Source: Thermoplasmata archaeon
GTDB lineage: Archaea > Thermoplasmatota > Thermoplasmata > Thermoplasmatales > Thermoplasmataceae
Length of the DNA: 5,666 nucleotides
Reading direction: 5' to 3'
Assembly (NCBI GenBank): GCA_021850745.1
Contig: JAJZKX010000143.1
Span: forward strand, 1-5,666
In this document: piece after piece, positions 5,654-5,666 of the stretch
How the letters are laid out: each line of letters starts with the position of its first letter
How positions within the stretch are numbered: the first letter of the stretch is position 1
The notes under the pieces: generated by a model
What the model saw: only the letters and a program-made list of their open reading frames with translations
The model's database searches: none
Told to the model about the DNA's origin: nothing
Position numbers and translations under genes: made by a program

Positions 5654-5666
5654 GCACAAAATTTAA
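5647..5666 (-). repeat. Right arm of 20-bp inverted repeat, at the window edge
   Basis: Inverted partner of 4763-4782. It contains the ATG (5651-5653) of the 279-aa gene. On the plus strand it has the same A-rich/TTAA promoter-like layout as the Lys-rich gene's promoter, here pointing out of the window. The match may continue beyond the edge. Confidence 0.95.

Overview
The window looks like a stretch of an acidophilic archaeon of the Thermoplasmata (Thermoplasma/Ferroplasma-like). This is inferred from style rather than a marker gene. Arginine is mostly AGG/AGA and isoleucine is often ATA. Genes are separated by short gaps, and most carry their own archaeal TATA box (TTTAAA or TTTATA) about 25-30 bases before the start codon, which implies leaderless or nearly leaderless mRNAs. 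The products are surface-glycan proteins with many N-glycosylation sequons.

All five main genes lie on the minus strand. Read in transcription order from the right edge they are: (1) an unrecognised soluble protein of about 279 aa (4814-5653); (2) a small Lys/Ser/Pro-rich, probably disordered basic protein (4500-4739); (3) a multi-spanning MOP-superfamily (Wzx/RfbX-like) flippase (2739-4346); (4) a phosphoheptose isomerase, GmhA (2052-2600); (5) a GT-C-type integral membrane glycosyltransferase (start at 1945) with an extracellular, sequon-rich C-terminal domain. Genes 3-5 fit one theme: making an activated sugar, assembling a lipid-linked glycan and moving it across the membrane. Each has its own promoter-like element, so they are probably separate transcripts rather than one operon. 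No intergenic stretch reaches 300 bases.

The most unusual part is the left end. Bases 1-84 are an inverted copy (83 of 84 identical) of bases 407-490, which lie inside the glycosyltransferase gene. The 322-base loop between them carries, on the plus strand, an in-frame open C-terminal continuation of that same protein. As written, the minus-strand gene runs off its repeat arm into the antisense of its own tail. Flipping the loop would restore a continuous 622-aa protein. This is either a switchable (invertible) 3' end, two convergent paralogues, or a fold-back chimera at a contig end. The sequence alone cannot decide.

A second inverted repeat (20 bases, perfect: 4763-4782 and 5647-5666) brackets gene 1 almost exactly and reaches the right edge of the window. 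Its arms carry the probable promoter of the Lys-rich gene and, on the other strand, the ATG of gene 1. Both window edges therefore fall in inverted repeats. That is either a notable arrangement of invertible cassettes or a sign that the assembly ends there. No recombinase gene is present in the window.
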